A stretch of DNA of 64,000 nt from Lwoffella lincolnii (GTDB taxonomy: Bacteria > Pseudomonadota > Gammaproteobacteria > Pseudomonadales > Moraxellaceae): the NCBI RefSeq assembly GCF_002014765.1, contig NZ_MUYT01000001.1:186001-250000 (forward strand), read 5' to 3'. A model generated the notes under the pieces. It was not told the DNA's origin and ran no database searches. It saw only the letters and a list, made by a program, of their open reading frames with translations. A program made the position numbers and the translations under genes. This document shows positions 37,278 to 46,917 of this stretch, one piece after another (positions within the stretch are counted from its first letter, which is position 1; every line of letters begins with the position of its first letter).

Positions 37278-38918
37278 ATGACCTGTTTATCAAAGACCAA
37301 CCCTGCTTTAAAAGTCAAGCACAGACTTTTAAAGCAGCTGCTGTTATTGCTCTGTGTTGATACATTAGCAGCACAGGTGTATGCCCACAGCCATCATATG
37401 CCCACGCATGAGCTGCCATCTGCTGATGGTTTATCAGATGAAAGTTTGGGTAAAGATTTGGACAGTTTGAATAGCCCAGATGGTTTGGGTGATGGCTTAG
37501 GCGATGGTTTTATCAGTGATGACTTAAAGAGTGATAAAAGCCCCTTGCCCATCAATACCTTGCCCATCAATACCTTACCCATCAATGCCTTGCCCATCAA
37601 TCAGAGCAATGAGAACCAATCTGCCCCACCGACCGTAGATGTCAATTTTTTACTTGCCCAGCCAGAGGCATTTTATCATGTCTTTCATCAAGCGATTGTG
37701 CAAGATGATGTGGCAACATTACGCTTGTTATTGCCATTTTATGACCGCCTGCCTGATGATTATCAAGATGATGTTTTGTTGTTATTTGCCCAAAGCAAAC
37801 TTGCCCTAAGTGATGGCAACACCAAATTGGCATTAAATCTGCTGACCGATTTGAGCAACAAAGAGCCGACGCTTACGGCGGTGAAATTACAAATGGTCTC
37901 TTTGCTGCTGACCAAAAAGCACGATAAACACGCCCAAATGGTGCTAGATGAACTCAAAGACGATGCCCACTTTTTAAAATTAAGCAAAAAAGAGCAAAGA
38001 TGGGTGCTGTCGCAAAGTCGCTATTTGCATAAAAAATACAAAATGGGCTTGGATTTGGGCATCAACTATCTGCATTTGGACAATATCAATGCCGCCTCCA
38101 CCATCACACAGCCCAACATTAAAAAAGACGCACCAAAACCTGCTCATGGGCTTGCCTTATCGCTTGGTGTGAATAAATACACACCACTTAGTCATGGTAT
38201 TAGTATTTATACAGCCCTAGATGTTGATGGTAAGTTTTATGATGACAAAAGCCACAATGAACTGGCGGTTTTTGCTCATGCTGGGCTAAGAAAAGACCAC
38301 CAAAAAGGTTATGTTGATGTCGTGCCTTTTGTTGGGCGTATTTTTGCCACCAATCAGCAGCTGCATGGCAGGTTATCCCCCAGAAAAGACAGTCAGGGCG
38401 TGGCGTTTGGTAGCCATCATCGGATCAATGATAAATGGCAAAATGCGTTTTTTGTACGCATGGAAAAAGGCAATTATGCCGAGCGTTATCAAGGTTATGA
38501 TGGCAAGCGTTATCATGTGAATGACACCATTTTGTTGCAAGATGGCCCAAATCGTCGTTATTCTTTGGGCGTGGGGTATCAGCTTAGTCATCTGCAAGAT
38601 GCAACAAAAAGCAGTCATGCCACAAAGATACATTTTGGGGTGTTGCAAAGATTACCAAATGGTCTGACCGTGCAAGGTAGGGTGAGTGCTGAGCGTGAGC
38701 GTTATCATGGTAAATTATTGCGTCTGGTCAATCCCAATGATGTGTATCGCACAGATAAAACCCTAACCCTACAAACCTCCATTTGGCACAAAGACATTCG
38801 CTGGCTTGGATTAACGCCAAAGCTGACTTATCGTTACAGTAAAAATAACAGTAACTTGCCAGCACTTTATAGCCATAACAAACAAAATTTTTATTTGGAG
38901 CTTAGTCGGTCGTTTTAA
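37278..38918 (+). CDS. slam: Slam, surface lipoprotein assembly modulator
   Basis: 546 residues: a signal peptide (LLLLLCVDTLAAQVYA), a low-complexity linker, an N-terminal helical TPR-like domain (AQPEAFYHVFHQAIV through KKEQRWVLSQSRYL), then a DUF560-type outer-membrane barrel from about residue 255 ending YLELSRSF. Slam proteins move specific lipoproteins such as TbpB, LbpB and fHbp to the cell surface. The gene starts 1 bp after the lbpA stop, so translation is probably coupled, and its substrate is most likely the LbpB of the same operon. The linker at about residues 85-110 carries LPINT repeats. Confidence 0.9.
   Translation: MTCLSKTNPALKVKHRLLKQLLLLLCVDTLAAQVYAHSHHMPTHELPSADGLSDESLGKDLDSLNSPDGLGDGLGDGFISDDLKSDKSPLPINTLPINTLPINALPINQSNENQSAPPTVDVNFLLAQPEAFYHVFHQAIVQDDVATLRLLLPFYDRLPDDYQDDVLLLFAQSKLALSDGNTKLALNLLTDLSNKEPTLTAVKLQMVSLLLTKKHDKHAQMVLDELKDDAHFLKLSKKEQRWVLSQSRYLHKKYKMGLDLGINYLHLDNINAASTITQPNIKKDAPKPAHGLALSLGVNKYTPLSHGISIYTALDVDGKFYDDKSHNELAVFAHAGLRKDHQKGYVDVVPFVGRIFATNQQLHGRLSPRKDSQGVAFGSHHRINDKWQNAFFVRMEKGNYAERYQGYDGKRYHVNDTILLQDGPNRRYSLGVGYQLSHLQDATKSSHATKIHFGVLQRLPNGLTVQGRVSAERERYHGKLLRLVNPNDVYRTDKTLTLQTSIWHKDIRWLGLTPKLTYRYSKNNSNLPALYSHNKQNFYLELSRSF
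37545..37604. repeat. Four 15-bp repeats in the Slam linker
   Basis: TTGCCCATCAATACC occurs as four consecutive, nearly identical units (37545-37559, 37560-37574, 37575-37589, 37590-37604) and encodes LPINT/LPINA repeats between the signal peptide and the TPR domain. Confidence 0.92.
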
Positions 38919-38958
38919 CCCAATTGCCTAAGAGCAGGTTAAGGTGGCTGGCGGTTTT

Positions 38959-39540
38959 TTATCGTCGCTTATGAAAAAAGTGTTTTAATAAATCACGACT
39001 TTGGCTTTGCATCAGTCCATTTTGTACGCTGATGCGGTGGTTATAACAGGTCAATTGTGCCAAATTAAGCTGACTGCCAAGCATGCCAGAGCGTGGCTCG
39101 AAGGTAGCAAACACCAGACGAGATAGGCGAGCATGAATCAATGCACCCACGCACATGGTACATGGCTCTAAAGTAACATATAAAGTGGTACCAGGTGGTA
39201 GGCGATAGTTGTTAATGAAGCGACATGCTTGTCGAAGAGCAACAATCTCAGCATGAGCTGTGGGGTCAGCACAACCAATGGGACAATTATGACCACTGGC
39301 AAGCACCTTGCCTTGACGAACCAAAACTGCCCCAACAGGCACTTCTGCATGATTGGCAGCCAGTTCGGCTTGTTGTATTGCCAATGTCATAAACTGATAA
39401 TCAATGGGCAGCCACCATTTTTGTGCGTTTAATGCCAAGGCATGATGATTGTCATCTTGTTGATGCCAATATAGATGGTTTGAGTTCATCGCATCATTTT
39501 GGTCATTCTGGCAGTTGCCAATTAATGGGAGTTTTGCCAT
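38959..39540 (-). CDS. tadA: tRNA-specific adenosine deaminase
   Basis: Deaminates A34 to inosine in tRNA-Arg(ACG). The zinc site is formed by TAHAEIVALRQA and LEPCTMCVGAL; VPVGAVLVRQGKVLASGHN precedes. 193 residues from the ATG at 39540, about 25 longer than E. coli TadA. The first 45 residues are not conserved, so the ATG at 39489 is also possible. The gene overlaps the end of ung by up to 38 bp on the same strand, implying one operon ung-tadA. Confidence 0.92.
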   Translation of the reverse strand: MAKLPLIGNCQNDQNDAMNSNHLYWHQQDDNHHALALNAQKWWLPIDYQFMTLAIQQAELAANHAEVPVGAVLVRQGKVLASGHNCPIGCADPTAHAEIVALRQACRFINNYRLPPGTTLYVTLEPCTMCVGALIHARLSRLVFATFEPRSGMLGSQLNLAQLTCYNHRISVQNGLMQSQSRDLLKHFFHKRR

Positions 39541-40255
39541 GTCTTTTTAAATAAGTATTGGTTTGGGAGAAAGGACGAGTGCCAAAAAAACCGCCACGAT
39601 TGGCAGATAAGGGCGATGGGTGATTGGCGGTTAATATCAAATGTCTGTTCGTATCTATGTATTTGCCTTTTTGCTTGGCTTTTGAACCCCATAAAATGAA
39701 TACTGTATGCTCTGTGTGGTGATTGACCGCCTCAATCACCGCATCGGTAAACACTTCCCAACCTTGCCCCTGATGGCTACCTGCTTGCCCTTCTGCCACG
39801 CTTAAAGATGTGTTGAGCAATAGCACGCCTTGGGTTGCCCAATGGGTCAAATCGCCATGCCGTGGGTAATTAATCTGAATGTCATCGCCCATCTCTTTTA
39901 AGATGTTGTTTAGCGATGGTGGTTTGGGTATGGATTTGGGTACTGAAAATGCCAACCCCATGGCTTGTCCTGCCCCATGATAGGGGTCTTGTCCTAGTAT
40001 CACCACTTTGACTTGTGATAGGGGGGTTAAATCAAACGCTTTAAACATTTGGCTGGCAGGGGGATAGACGATGATGCCATTGGCATATTGCTCACGTAAA
40101 AATGTGCGTAATTTATCCATATTGGTGGAAGTCAGCTCGTGTGCCAGTGCGTACTTCCAGTCATCAGGCATGCGAACATTTGCCAAGATGGCGATTTGTT
40201 GTTCGGTCAATATGGGGGCAGGAGAAAATGGGCTTACATTGGGTGATAAAGACAT
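39503..40255 (-). CDS. ung: Uracil-DNA glycosylase
   Basis: Removes uracil from DNA in base excision repair. Family-1 motifs: VVILGQDPYHGAGQAMGLAFSV with the catalytic Asp and His, LLLNTSLSVAEGQAGSHQ, VFILWGSKAKQK, and the His loop TANHPSPLSANRGGFFG. 250 residues, as usual. I use the ATG at 40255; the frame also has a TTG two codons earlier. It follows clpA by 34 bp on the same strand. Confidence 0.95.
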   Translation of the reverse strand: MSLSPNVSPFSPAPILTEQQIAILANVRMPDDWKYALAHELTSTNMDKLRTFLREQYANGIIVYPPASQMFKAFDLTPLSQVKVVILGQDPYHGAGQAMGLAFSVPKSIPKPPSLNNILKEMGDDIQINYPRHGDLTHWATQGVLLLNTSLSVAEGQAGSHQGQGWEVFTDAVIEAVNHHTEHTVFILWGSKAKQKGKYIDTNRHLILTANHPSPLSANRGGFFGTRPFSQTNTYLKRHGKTPINWQLPE

Positions 40256-40289
40256 GGTCAATCCAAAATTATATCTTGAGTGTGGTCAA

Positions 40290-42752
40290 TCATATCACAA
40301 CATCTTCCAGTACTGTTTTATCATCATCTAAGGTTTCTGTGATGGTGAGTAACAGACGGCCATTTGGTGCGTGAGCTTGGTTATCCTCATCAATATCAAA
40401 TGCCACATGCTTGTTGTCATCTGCCCCTGCATTATCTGGCAATAAGCTAAGACGTACCGTACCGCCTGAACTTAAGCGTCCAAACAGTATCATGTTGGCA
40501 AGTGGTTTTTTAATTTCGTTTTGTAGCAATCGTTGCATGGGTCTGGCACCCATCAGGCGGTCATAGCCTTTTTCTGCCAGATATGCTCTGACATCATCAG
40601 TCATCTCTAAGGTGACTTGCTTATCATCTAGTTGTGTTTGTAGCTCAACTAAGAATTTATCCACCACCGATAAGATGACTTTATCATTGAGTGGTGCAAA
40701 CTGCACGATGGCATCTAAACGATTACGAAATTCTGGGGTAAAGGCACGGTTTAGGGCTTCGGTGTTGTCTTTGGAATGGTCTTGTTGAGTAAACCCCATG
40801 GACGCACGGCTCATGTGTTCTGCCCCCACATTGGTGGTCATGATAAGCACCACATGTTTAAAGCTGGCTTGTCGTCCGTTGTTGTCGGTCAGTGTGCCAT
40901 GGTCCATCACTTGTAATAGTAAGTTAAAGACATCAGGGTGGGCTTTTTCAAGTTCATCTAAGAGCAACACACAATGGGGATTTTGATTGATTTTTTCGGT
41001 CAACAGTCCGCCTTGGTCAAAACCCACATAGCCTGGGGGAGCTCCAATCAAACGAGAGGCAGTATGGGCTTCCATGTATTCAGACATGTCAAACCGCACC
41101 AGCTCAATGCCCATCAAATTGGCAAGCTGTTTGGCGACTTCAGTTTTTCCCACCCCTGTTGGACCTGCAAACATAAATGAACCAATGGGTTTATCCAAGG
41201 GCTTTAGCCCAGCACGAGACAGCTTAATGGCATCTGCCAGTGTATCGATGGCTTCATCTTGTCCAAACACCAAGCGTTTTAAGTCACGATCAAGATATCG
41301 TAACGTGGCTTTATCATTGCTAGAGACATGTTTTGCAGGAATGCGAGCCAGTTTGGCAATGATGGTTTCTATGTCTGCCACATCAATTTGTTGTGCTTGT
41401 GCTTGTGGTGGTGCTTGTGGTGGTGTTTGTGTGTGGGTATCTGTATTGGTCATATTCTCCACGGTGTTGATGGTGTTGGTGCTGTCAGATTGAGTGGTGG
41501 CATTTTTTTGGGTGGTGGCATTTTCGCTTAGGCGTTTGTATGCCCCCACTTCATCGATGACATCAATGGCTTTATCAGGTAAAAAGCGTTCATGAATGTG
41601 TTTGGCAGACAGTTTGGCAGCAGCAACCAACGCATCATCGGTGTAGCTGACATGGTGAAACGCTTCATAACGAGATTTTAACCCGCGCAAAATTTCAATG
41701 GTGTCTGCCACACTGGGTTCAACCACATCAATTTTTTGAAACCGCCGTGATAAGGCATGGTCTTTTTCAAAGATTTGTCGATATTCAGTAAAAGTGGTTG
41801 AGCCAATGCAACGAAGTTCACCATTGGCAAGGGCAGGCTTAATCAGATTGGACACATCCATGTTGCTGTTCATGGATGAACCAGCACCAACAATCATATG
41901 AATTTCATCAATAAATAAAATCGCTTTGCCATGTGATTTTAACGCTTCAAGCAACGCTTTCATGCGTTTTTCAAAATCACCACGATACTTAGTGCCAGCA
42001 ATCAATGCCCCAATGTCTAAGCCATAAATGGTGGTGTCTAACAAGGGTTTGGGGGCATTGCCATTGACAATAAGCCATGCCAAGCCTTCAGCGATGGAAG
42101 TTTTGCCCACCCCAGGGTCGCCGACAAGTAAGGGATTGTTTTTGCGACGGCGGCACAAGATTTGGGCGGTGCGTTCGATTTCTTGTTCACGTCCAATCAA
42201 AGGGTCAGATTTACCCTCTTTGGCACGTTGGTTAAGGTTATTGGTGTATTCTTTGAGTGGGTTTTTTTCTTTGGCTTTATCACGGTCTTGCTCACCATGG
42301 CCAGTCATCATTTTTTGCTTGGCTTTATCATGATGCGACAGATATTGTGTCAGCGACAGACGGCTGATTGATTGTTTTTTTAACAAATATACGGCATACG
42401 TGTCGTGTTCAGAGAACATGGATACCAACACATCTGAGCCTTCAACCAAGCGTCTATTGCCCGCTGACTGCACATGAAAAATGGCACGTTGTAAAATACG
42501 GTCAAAACTTTGGGTAGGCAGTGGTGGCTGTTCATCTGCATTGACAACGGTTGGTGTGTGCCTGTTAATATAGGCTTCAAGCTCTGTTCTAAGTGTTGTT
42601 ATGTCCGCCCCACATGCCTTTAGCGTATCGGCTGCATCGGTATTTTCAAGTAATGATAATAACAAATGCTCAACGGTGAGATATTCATGGGCGTGTTGTT
42701 TGGCTAGGGTTAGAGCCAAACGCAAAGAAACTTCCAAATGACGACTTAGCAT
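40290..42752 (-). CDS. clpA: ATP-dependent Clp protease ATP-binding subunit ClpA
   Basis: Unfoldase that feeds ClpP. N-domain (LEVSLRLALTLAKQHAHEY), first AAA module with GDPGVGKTSIAEGLA and LFIDEIHMIVGAG, second with GPTGVGKTEVAKQLA and LLLDELEKAHPDV, and GYDRLMGARPMQRL near the end. 820 residues, about 60 longer than E. coli ClpA. The extra length is a Thr/Gln/Pro-rich insert at about residues 405-445 with ATTQKNATTQ and APPQAPPQ duplications, between the two ATPase modules. Strong AAGGAA site before the ATG. clpS lies 156 bp upstream. Confidence 0.95.
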   Translation of the reverse strand: MLSRHLEVSLRLALTLAKQHAHEYLTVEHLLLSLLENTDAADTLKACGADITTLRTELEAYINRHTPTVVNADEQPPLPTQSFDRILQRAIFHVQSAGNRRLVEGSDVLVSMFSEHDTYAVYLLKKQSISRLSLTQYLSHHDKAKQKMMTGHGEQDRDKAKEKNPLKEYTNNLNQRAKEGKSDPLIGREQEIERTAQILCRRRKNNPLLVGDPGVGKTSIAEGLAWLIVNGNAPKPLLDTTIYGLDIGALIAGTKYRGDFEKRMKALLEALKSHGKAILFIDEIHMIVGAGSSMNSNMDVSNLIKPALANGELRCIGSTTFTEYRQIFEKDHALSRRFQKIDVVEPSVADTIEILRGLKSRYEAFHHVSYTDDALVAAAKLSAKHIHERFLPDKAIDVIDEVGAYKRLSENATTQKNATTQSDSTNTINTVENMTNTDTHTQTPPQAPPQAQAQQIDVADIETIIAKLARIPAKHVSSNDKATLRYLDRDLKRLVFGQDEAIDTLADAIKLSRAGLKPLDKPIGSFMFAGPTGVGKTEVAKQLANLMGIELVRFDMSEYMEAHTASRLIGAPPGYVGFDQGGLLTEKINQNPHCVLLLDELEKAHPDVFNLLLQVMDHGTLTDNNGRQASFKHVVLIMTTNVGAEHMSRASMGFTQQDHSKDNTEALNRAFTPEFRNRLDAIVQFAPLNDKVILSVVDKFLVELQTQLDDKQVTLEMTDDVRAYLAEKGYDRLMGARPMQRLLQNEIKKPLANMILFGRLSSGGTVRLSLLPDNAGADDNKHVAFDIDEDNQAHAPNGRLLLTITETLDDDKTVLEDVVI

Positions 42753-42908
42753 GGGTATTCCTTATGATAAAAAATAGATGCTTCCCTAAAATCTGTATGG
42801 TCAGACAGTGTAACCTATTCTTTTATTATTCTATCCGTTTATTATGATGGTGGCTTAGGATAAATCAATGTTTTGGCGACCGTTTTTGGTAACTGTTTTT
42901 GGCAATCA

Positions 42909-43340
42909 TCATCGATACGGCTCAATTTGTGTCAGCAAAGGATAACCTTCTTTGCGAGCAAGCCCATTGCTGGTTTTTGCTTTAGTTTCAGCGATGTCTT
43001 TGGGAAAAATGCCCGCAATGCCCTTACCAAAATGATGAATGCTTAACATGATTTGCACCGCTTCATCAACAGAATGGCGAAATTGAGATTGTAGCACCAT
43101 CACCACAAATTCCATGGGGGTGTAGTCATCATTGTACATCACCACCGCATACATGGGTGGCTTAGCCAGTTCAGGCTCAGCAACCATGATGTCTGTGTCT
43201 TTTTTATCATGGCGGTTGGTGTCGTCATGGGCGTAAATAAGATGGTTTTTGTCAGGATATGTGTAACTATGGCGAACAGGCGATAAAGGCAGATGCCAGT
43301 CTTGTGCATGGGCGTGATGGTTGGGTATTTTGCTTAACAT
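42909..43340 (-). CDS. clpS: ClpS, adaptor of ClpAP
   Basis: Delivers N-end-rule substrates to ClpA. The core, MYAVVMYNDDYTPMEFVV, then VDEAVQIMLSIHHFGKGIAGI and FPKDIAETK, is unmistakable, including the N-degron pocket residues Asn, Asp and His. The ATG at 43340 gives 143 residues; an upstream in-frame ATG at 43400 adds 20. In both cases about 50-70 N-terminal residues precede the core, longer than the roughly 25 of E. coli ClpS, and look unstructured. It lies directly upstream of its partner clpA. Confidence 0.93.
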   Translation of the reverse strand: MLSKIPNHHAHAQDWHLPLSPVRHSYTYPDKNHLIYAHDDTNRHDKKDTDIMVAEPELAKPPMYAVVMYNDDYTPMEFVVMVLQSQFRHSVDEAVQIMLSIHHFGKGIAGIFPKDIAETKAKTSNGLARKEGYPLLTQIEPYR

Positions 43341-43438
43341 GGTGATGATGGTTGATTTGTTGGTTAGTTTAATGGTTAATGGTACTGATAAGTAACGCAT
43401 TGTTAATTGAGACGCATTGTTGATTTAATTGCCACCAC

Positions 43439-44227
43439 CTAAGATGGAGAGATGGGGCGTTCATTGGTCTTGGGTATTTCGGCTAATGATAATGGCACAT
43501 TGTCCTTGCGTTTACCTAATCGCCAGTTATATAACTGTTCTACTTCTTGTCCGTCAGCAGATAAGGTCAGTTTGACCTGCATGGGGTTAAAACCATCTGG
43601 CATGATAAAACGACCACGGATACGAGATATTCCATTGATTTGATAACGGCTTGGCTTTAATGGCACATTGACAAAACTGGTGTCGGTGAGCAAATTTAAC
43701 GTTGGGGTAAGTGGGGTTGATGAACCGTTTTTATTCACCATCAGCACATCAAAGCGATATTCAAACGCATTTTCTGGTAAAGGTTCGATTTCTGCTCCGA
43801 TGACTTGCAGTCTGATACCACCACTGTCTGCAATCCGTCGATGAAAAATATCCACACTTTGTTGAAGCTGTTCATTGGTGATTTGTAGCTCTTCTAGCTC
43901 TTGTCTGAGTTGTGATAAGCTGGTAAGGCTGATATCCCGCTCTTGCTTGGCGGTGTCAGCTTCGGTGCGTAAAATGTCGTTTTGTAATTTGATGTCTTGT
44001 AATGATTGAGTTGTTAAGCGTTTACCATCAGCGGTAACTTCACTTTCTGTCATGGCATCTAGCTTGCCTTGTTTGTAAGCAAACTGATAGGCAAACACAG
44101 CGACCAACAACGCCACTGCCAATATGGCAATGGCAAACAGACTAAGTAAACCTGTCATCATGCCCCAATGACGCAAGCTGTTTGGGGGGGATAAGGGCGA
44201 AAGTTTAGACAATCGAGACCGAGTCAT
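43439..44227 (-). CDS. Single-pass membrane coiled-coil protein (DUF6776-like)
   Basis: 262 residues: a short cytoplasmic start, one membrane helix (LLSLFAIAILAVALLVAVFA), a coiled coil at about residues 80-130 (TEADTAKQERDISLTSL, QLRQELEELQITNEQL), and a C-terminal beta domain ending YNWRLGKRK. This layout matches the DUF6776 family of gammaproteobacteria, function unknown. A seven-G run at 44184-44190 lies in its first codons (Ser-Pro-Pro), a possible slippage site. It sits between clpS and hemE on the same strand. Confidence 0.7.
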   Translation of the reverse strand: MTRSRLSKLSPLSPPNSLRHWGMMTGLLSLFAIAILAVALLVAVFAYQFAYKQGKLDAMTESEVTADGKRLTTQSLQDIKLQNDILRTEADTAKQERDISLTSLSQLRQELEELQITNEQLQQSVDIFHRRIADSGGIRLQVIGAEIEPLPENAFEYRFDVLMVNKNGSSTPLTPTLNLLTDTSFVNVPLKPSRYQINGISRIRGRFIMPDGFNPMQVKLTLSADGQEVEQLYNWRLGKRKDNVPLSLAEIPKTNERPISPS

Positions 44228-44522
44228 GATGAAAAGGTGTTCCTAAACATAAGTGTCAAGATGAATGCAACATCATTCATACAAAATGATGAGAACAGAT
44301 AAGCATGATAACCATAAGGCAGATAATAGGGTAAATGAGAATGAATGGCAATAGATAAACGTCCCTACTCCCTTCACTCCCTTCCGTGATGACTCAAAAT
44401 CATGACCTAAAATCATGGCTCAAACGCATTGCTAAGCTCATCAGCATAAGCATGCTAACATGCCACACTACTGCCAGCACCCATGCCGAAGCATCGTTAA
44501 AGAAGCACAGTGAGTTAATGAG

Positions 44523-45689
44523 TTAAAGAGCATATTCATGAACCGTATCAATAAACACCTTGGCGTGGTCGGGGTGCGTCCATTGGGTGATGCCATGTCC
44601 AAGATTGGCGATATATCCTGTTTTATCACCCTGTCGATAGGCGTCTTGTAACATTAAAGTGGTTTCATGTTTGATGGTGTCTTTGCTGCCAAGTAAGGTC
44701 AGTGGGTCTAGGTTACCTTGAATGGCTTTAGAGGGTTGTAGTTTTTTATATTTTTTGGTTAAGTGTCTTTGTTCATCGCTTAAAATTTGTCTGGCTTTAT
44801 CAATGGGCATGGTCCAATCAATGCCCAACGCATCAGCTTGTGAATCCGCTTGAACATTAAGCCACAGACCACCCCCTTTGGTAAACAGCACAATCGGTAT
44901 TTGAGGGTGTTTTTGTTTTAGCTCACTGATGATACGGCGGTTGTACTGATGCGAAAATTCGATAAACTGACGATGTCCCAATGCACCGCCCCAACTGTCA
45001 AACAACTGTAGCACCTGAGCACCTGCATCAATCTGTGCCGACAGATAATCGGTAACCACCACCGCCACGTTATCCAACAACGCATGCAAAAACTCAGGCT
45101 TAGTATACATCAGCTCCTTGGTATGGCGATAGTCTTTTGAGCTGCCTCCTTCAACCATATAAGTCGCCAATGTCCAAGGGCTTCCTGAAAAGCCAAATAA
45201 TGGCACTTTACCATTAAGCTCTTTACGGATACTGGTTACCGCTTGCATCACATAACCCAATGCGTCATTGACATCTACTTTGGGCAACTGCTCAAGGTCA
45301 GACTGCTTGCGAACCGTGTATTTAAATTTAGGTCCTTCCCCTGCAACAAAATACAGCCCTAAACCCATGGCATCAGGAATGGTCAAAATATCACTGAACA
45401 AAATGGCAGCATCTAACTCAAAGCGTCTTAGTGGTTGTAGCGTTACTTCAGTAGCAAGCTCAGTATTTTTGCATAAGCTTAAAAAGTCGCCTGCTTGCGT
45501 TCGGGTGTTTTGATACTCAGGCAAATAACGGCCTGCTTGTCGCATCATCCACACAGGGGTACAATCTACTGGCTCAAAACGTAACGCCCTAAGTAAGCGG
45601 TCATTTTTTAAAGGGGCAAATTTATGGCGGTTGGTTGAAGCCTGTGTGGTTGAAGCGTGTGTGCTGGTTGAATGAGACGCTGATGGCAT
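44523..45689 (-). CDS. hemE: Uroporphyrinogen decarboxylase
   Basis: Decarboxylates uroporphyrinogen III to coproporphyrinogen III in haem synthesis. Motifs: [56 protein letters not shown], and [10 protein letters not shown] with NLGHGI near the end. 388 residues from the ATG at 45689. A TTG at 45701 is also in frame. The first about 25 residues are a Ser/Thr/His-rich leader with repeated ASTT/ASTN, not conserved. The 295 bp between hemE and the coiled-coil gene hold nothing I can support. Confidence 0.95.
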   Translation of the reverse strand: MPSASHSTSTHASTTQASTNRHKFAPLKNDRLLRALRFEPVDCTPVWMMRQAGRYLPEYQNTRTQAGDFLSLCKNTELATEVTLQPLRRFELDAAILFSDILTIPDAMGLGLYFVAGEGPKFKYTVRKQSDLEQLPKVDVNDALGYVMQAVTSIRKELNGKVPLFGFSGSPWTLATYMVEGGSSKDYRHTKELMYTKPEFLHALLDNVAVVVTDYLSAQIDAGAQVLQLFDSWGGALGHRQFIEFSHQYNRRIISELKQKHPQIPIVLFTKGGGLWLNVQADSQADALGIDWTMPIDKARQILSDEQRHLTKKYKKLQPSKAIQGNLDPLTLLGSKDTIKHETTLMLQDAYRQGDKTGYIANLGHGITQWTHPDHAKVFIDTVHEYAL

Positions 45690-45979
45690 GGGGTTATCCA
45701 ATAAAAATATAAAAATAAAAGTTGGGCTAAGATGTCAATTTAACATCATAGCTTAAATTTTGTGATTTATAAACAGTCATATCCGTAAGTGACAAACCAC
45801 AATCAATAAACCACAATCAACAAACCATCAACATGTGAGGCTTTATGACTGGGTGTTTTTGTTTTACTCTTTGGCGTTTGCAAAACGATAGACAATGACA
45901 TGACATTTATGCCAAAATCATGCCAAAAGAATACCTAAAACACAAAATACAAGAACACAGCGAAACGGAAGCATCATGA

Positions 45980-46276
45980 ATGTGGGTAAATAAATCTGAG
46001 TTGATACAACGCATCAGTCAAAATTGTGATAACATGAATGATGACGTGATTGAAGTGGCGGTTAAGCGATTGTTTGAGCTGATGGCAGAAACATTGCAAG
46101 ATGATGGGCGGATTGAGATACGAGGTTTTGGCAGTTTTTGTTTGCATCATCATCAACAAAGACACTCTCGTAACCCTAAGACAGGTGAACAGGTGATGGT
46201 CAAAGCAAAAGCAATACCACACTTTAAACCTGGTAAGGCATTGCGACTTGAGCTAATGGAGTTTGGCTCATGTTAA
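45980..46276 (+). CDS. ihfB: Integration host factor subunit beta
   Basis: 98 residues, HU/IHF fold. MWVNKSELIQRISQN opens it, RIEIRGFGSFCLH and the DNA-bending arm with RNPKTGEQVMV follow, then PHFKPGKALRL. The beta subunit is indicated by close match over the whole length to E. coli IhfB. GGAAGC precedes the ATG. Elsewhere ihfB follows rpsA; here it heads its own segment with lapA next (224 bp gap). That gap carries 14-bp repeats and a long T-rich stretch. Confidence 0.92.
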   Translation: MWVNKSELIQRISQNCDNMNDDVIEVAVKRLFELMAETLQDDGRIEIRGFGSFCLHHHQQRHSRNPKTGEQVMVKAKAIPHFKPGKALRLELMEFGSC

Positions 46277-46310
46277 TATAAGTTGGCTAATGGCAACTTG
46301 GCTAATACAC

Positions 46311-46338
46311 CTTGATAAAGGTATCTTGGTAAAGGTAT
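46311..46338. repeat. 14-bp tandem duplication between ihfB and lapA
   Basis: CTTGATAAAGGTAT (46311-46324) and CTTGGTAAAGGTAT (46325-46338), followed by a further CTTGAGT. Unit length is not a multiple of three. Confidence 0.8.
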
Positions 46339-46500
46339 CTTGAGTGAATCTAATAAAGAGTTGGCATAAAGTAGGCATGATAAAAGCAGGCATCATATAG
46401 AACATGCCTTAACCTTGTCAGCTTTTTTTTGTTTGTTATTTTTTGAATTGTTGTTTTTGAATTGTTTTTGCATTAACGTTTTTTACTGTGAGGGCATCTC

Positions 46501-46896
46501 ATGCGTGTCGTATTGATGGTGGTTTTGGTGGTGTTTTTTGCTTATGCGTTGGGCTTGGTGATTGCCAATAGCACCGAGCTTGCGGTGAATTTACTGTTTT
46601 ATCAAGCCCCTGCGATGAACTTAGGCTTGTTGTTGATTATTGCCATCTCTTTGGGCATTGTCATTGGTATTTTCTTATCTTTGCTGTGGTTTAAAGTGTT
46701 GCAAAATAAATGGGAGATGGGTCGTCTTAATCGTGAAAATACGCATTTAAAAACAGAACTTGCCAGGTTGACAGGAGCGGTAGAACAACAAAATGCCATT
46801 ATCTCTGAATCAGCCAATCTTAATGTGCTAAAGACCGAAAGCCAACAAGAAAACCAACAGGGTGCGATGGTTGATAAGCCTTCGCAACATTTTTAA
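46501..46896 (+). CDS. lapA: LapA-domain inner-membrane protein
   Basis: 131 residues with two membrane helices (VLMVVLVVFFAYALGLVI and LGLLLIIAISLGIVIGIF) around a short periplasmic loop, then a cytoplasmic coiled-coil tail (LNRENTHLKTELARL). This is the layout of LapA (YciS), which works with LapB on control of lipopolysaccharide synthesis in E. coli. It follows ihfB, as in pseudomonads. No lapB is next to it; a Nudix gene starts 21 bp downstream instead. Confidence 0.8.
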   Translation: MRVVLMVVLVVFFAYALGLVIANSTELAVNLLFYQAPAMNLGLLLIIAISLGIVIGIFLSLLWFKVLQNKWEMGRLNRENTHLKTELARLTGAVEQQNAIISESANLNVLKTESQQENQQGAMVDKPSQHF

Positions 46897-46917
46897 GCCA
46901 AATTTAAGCCAAAATCA

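Noticed and set aside
44389..44526. Possible 45-residue small gene (MTQNHDLKSWLKRIAK...) between the coiled-coil gene and hemE
   Set aside because: No ribosome site, no recognisable content, and it runs into the 3' end of hemE on the other strand.
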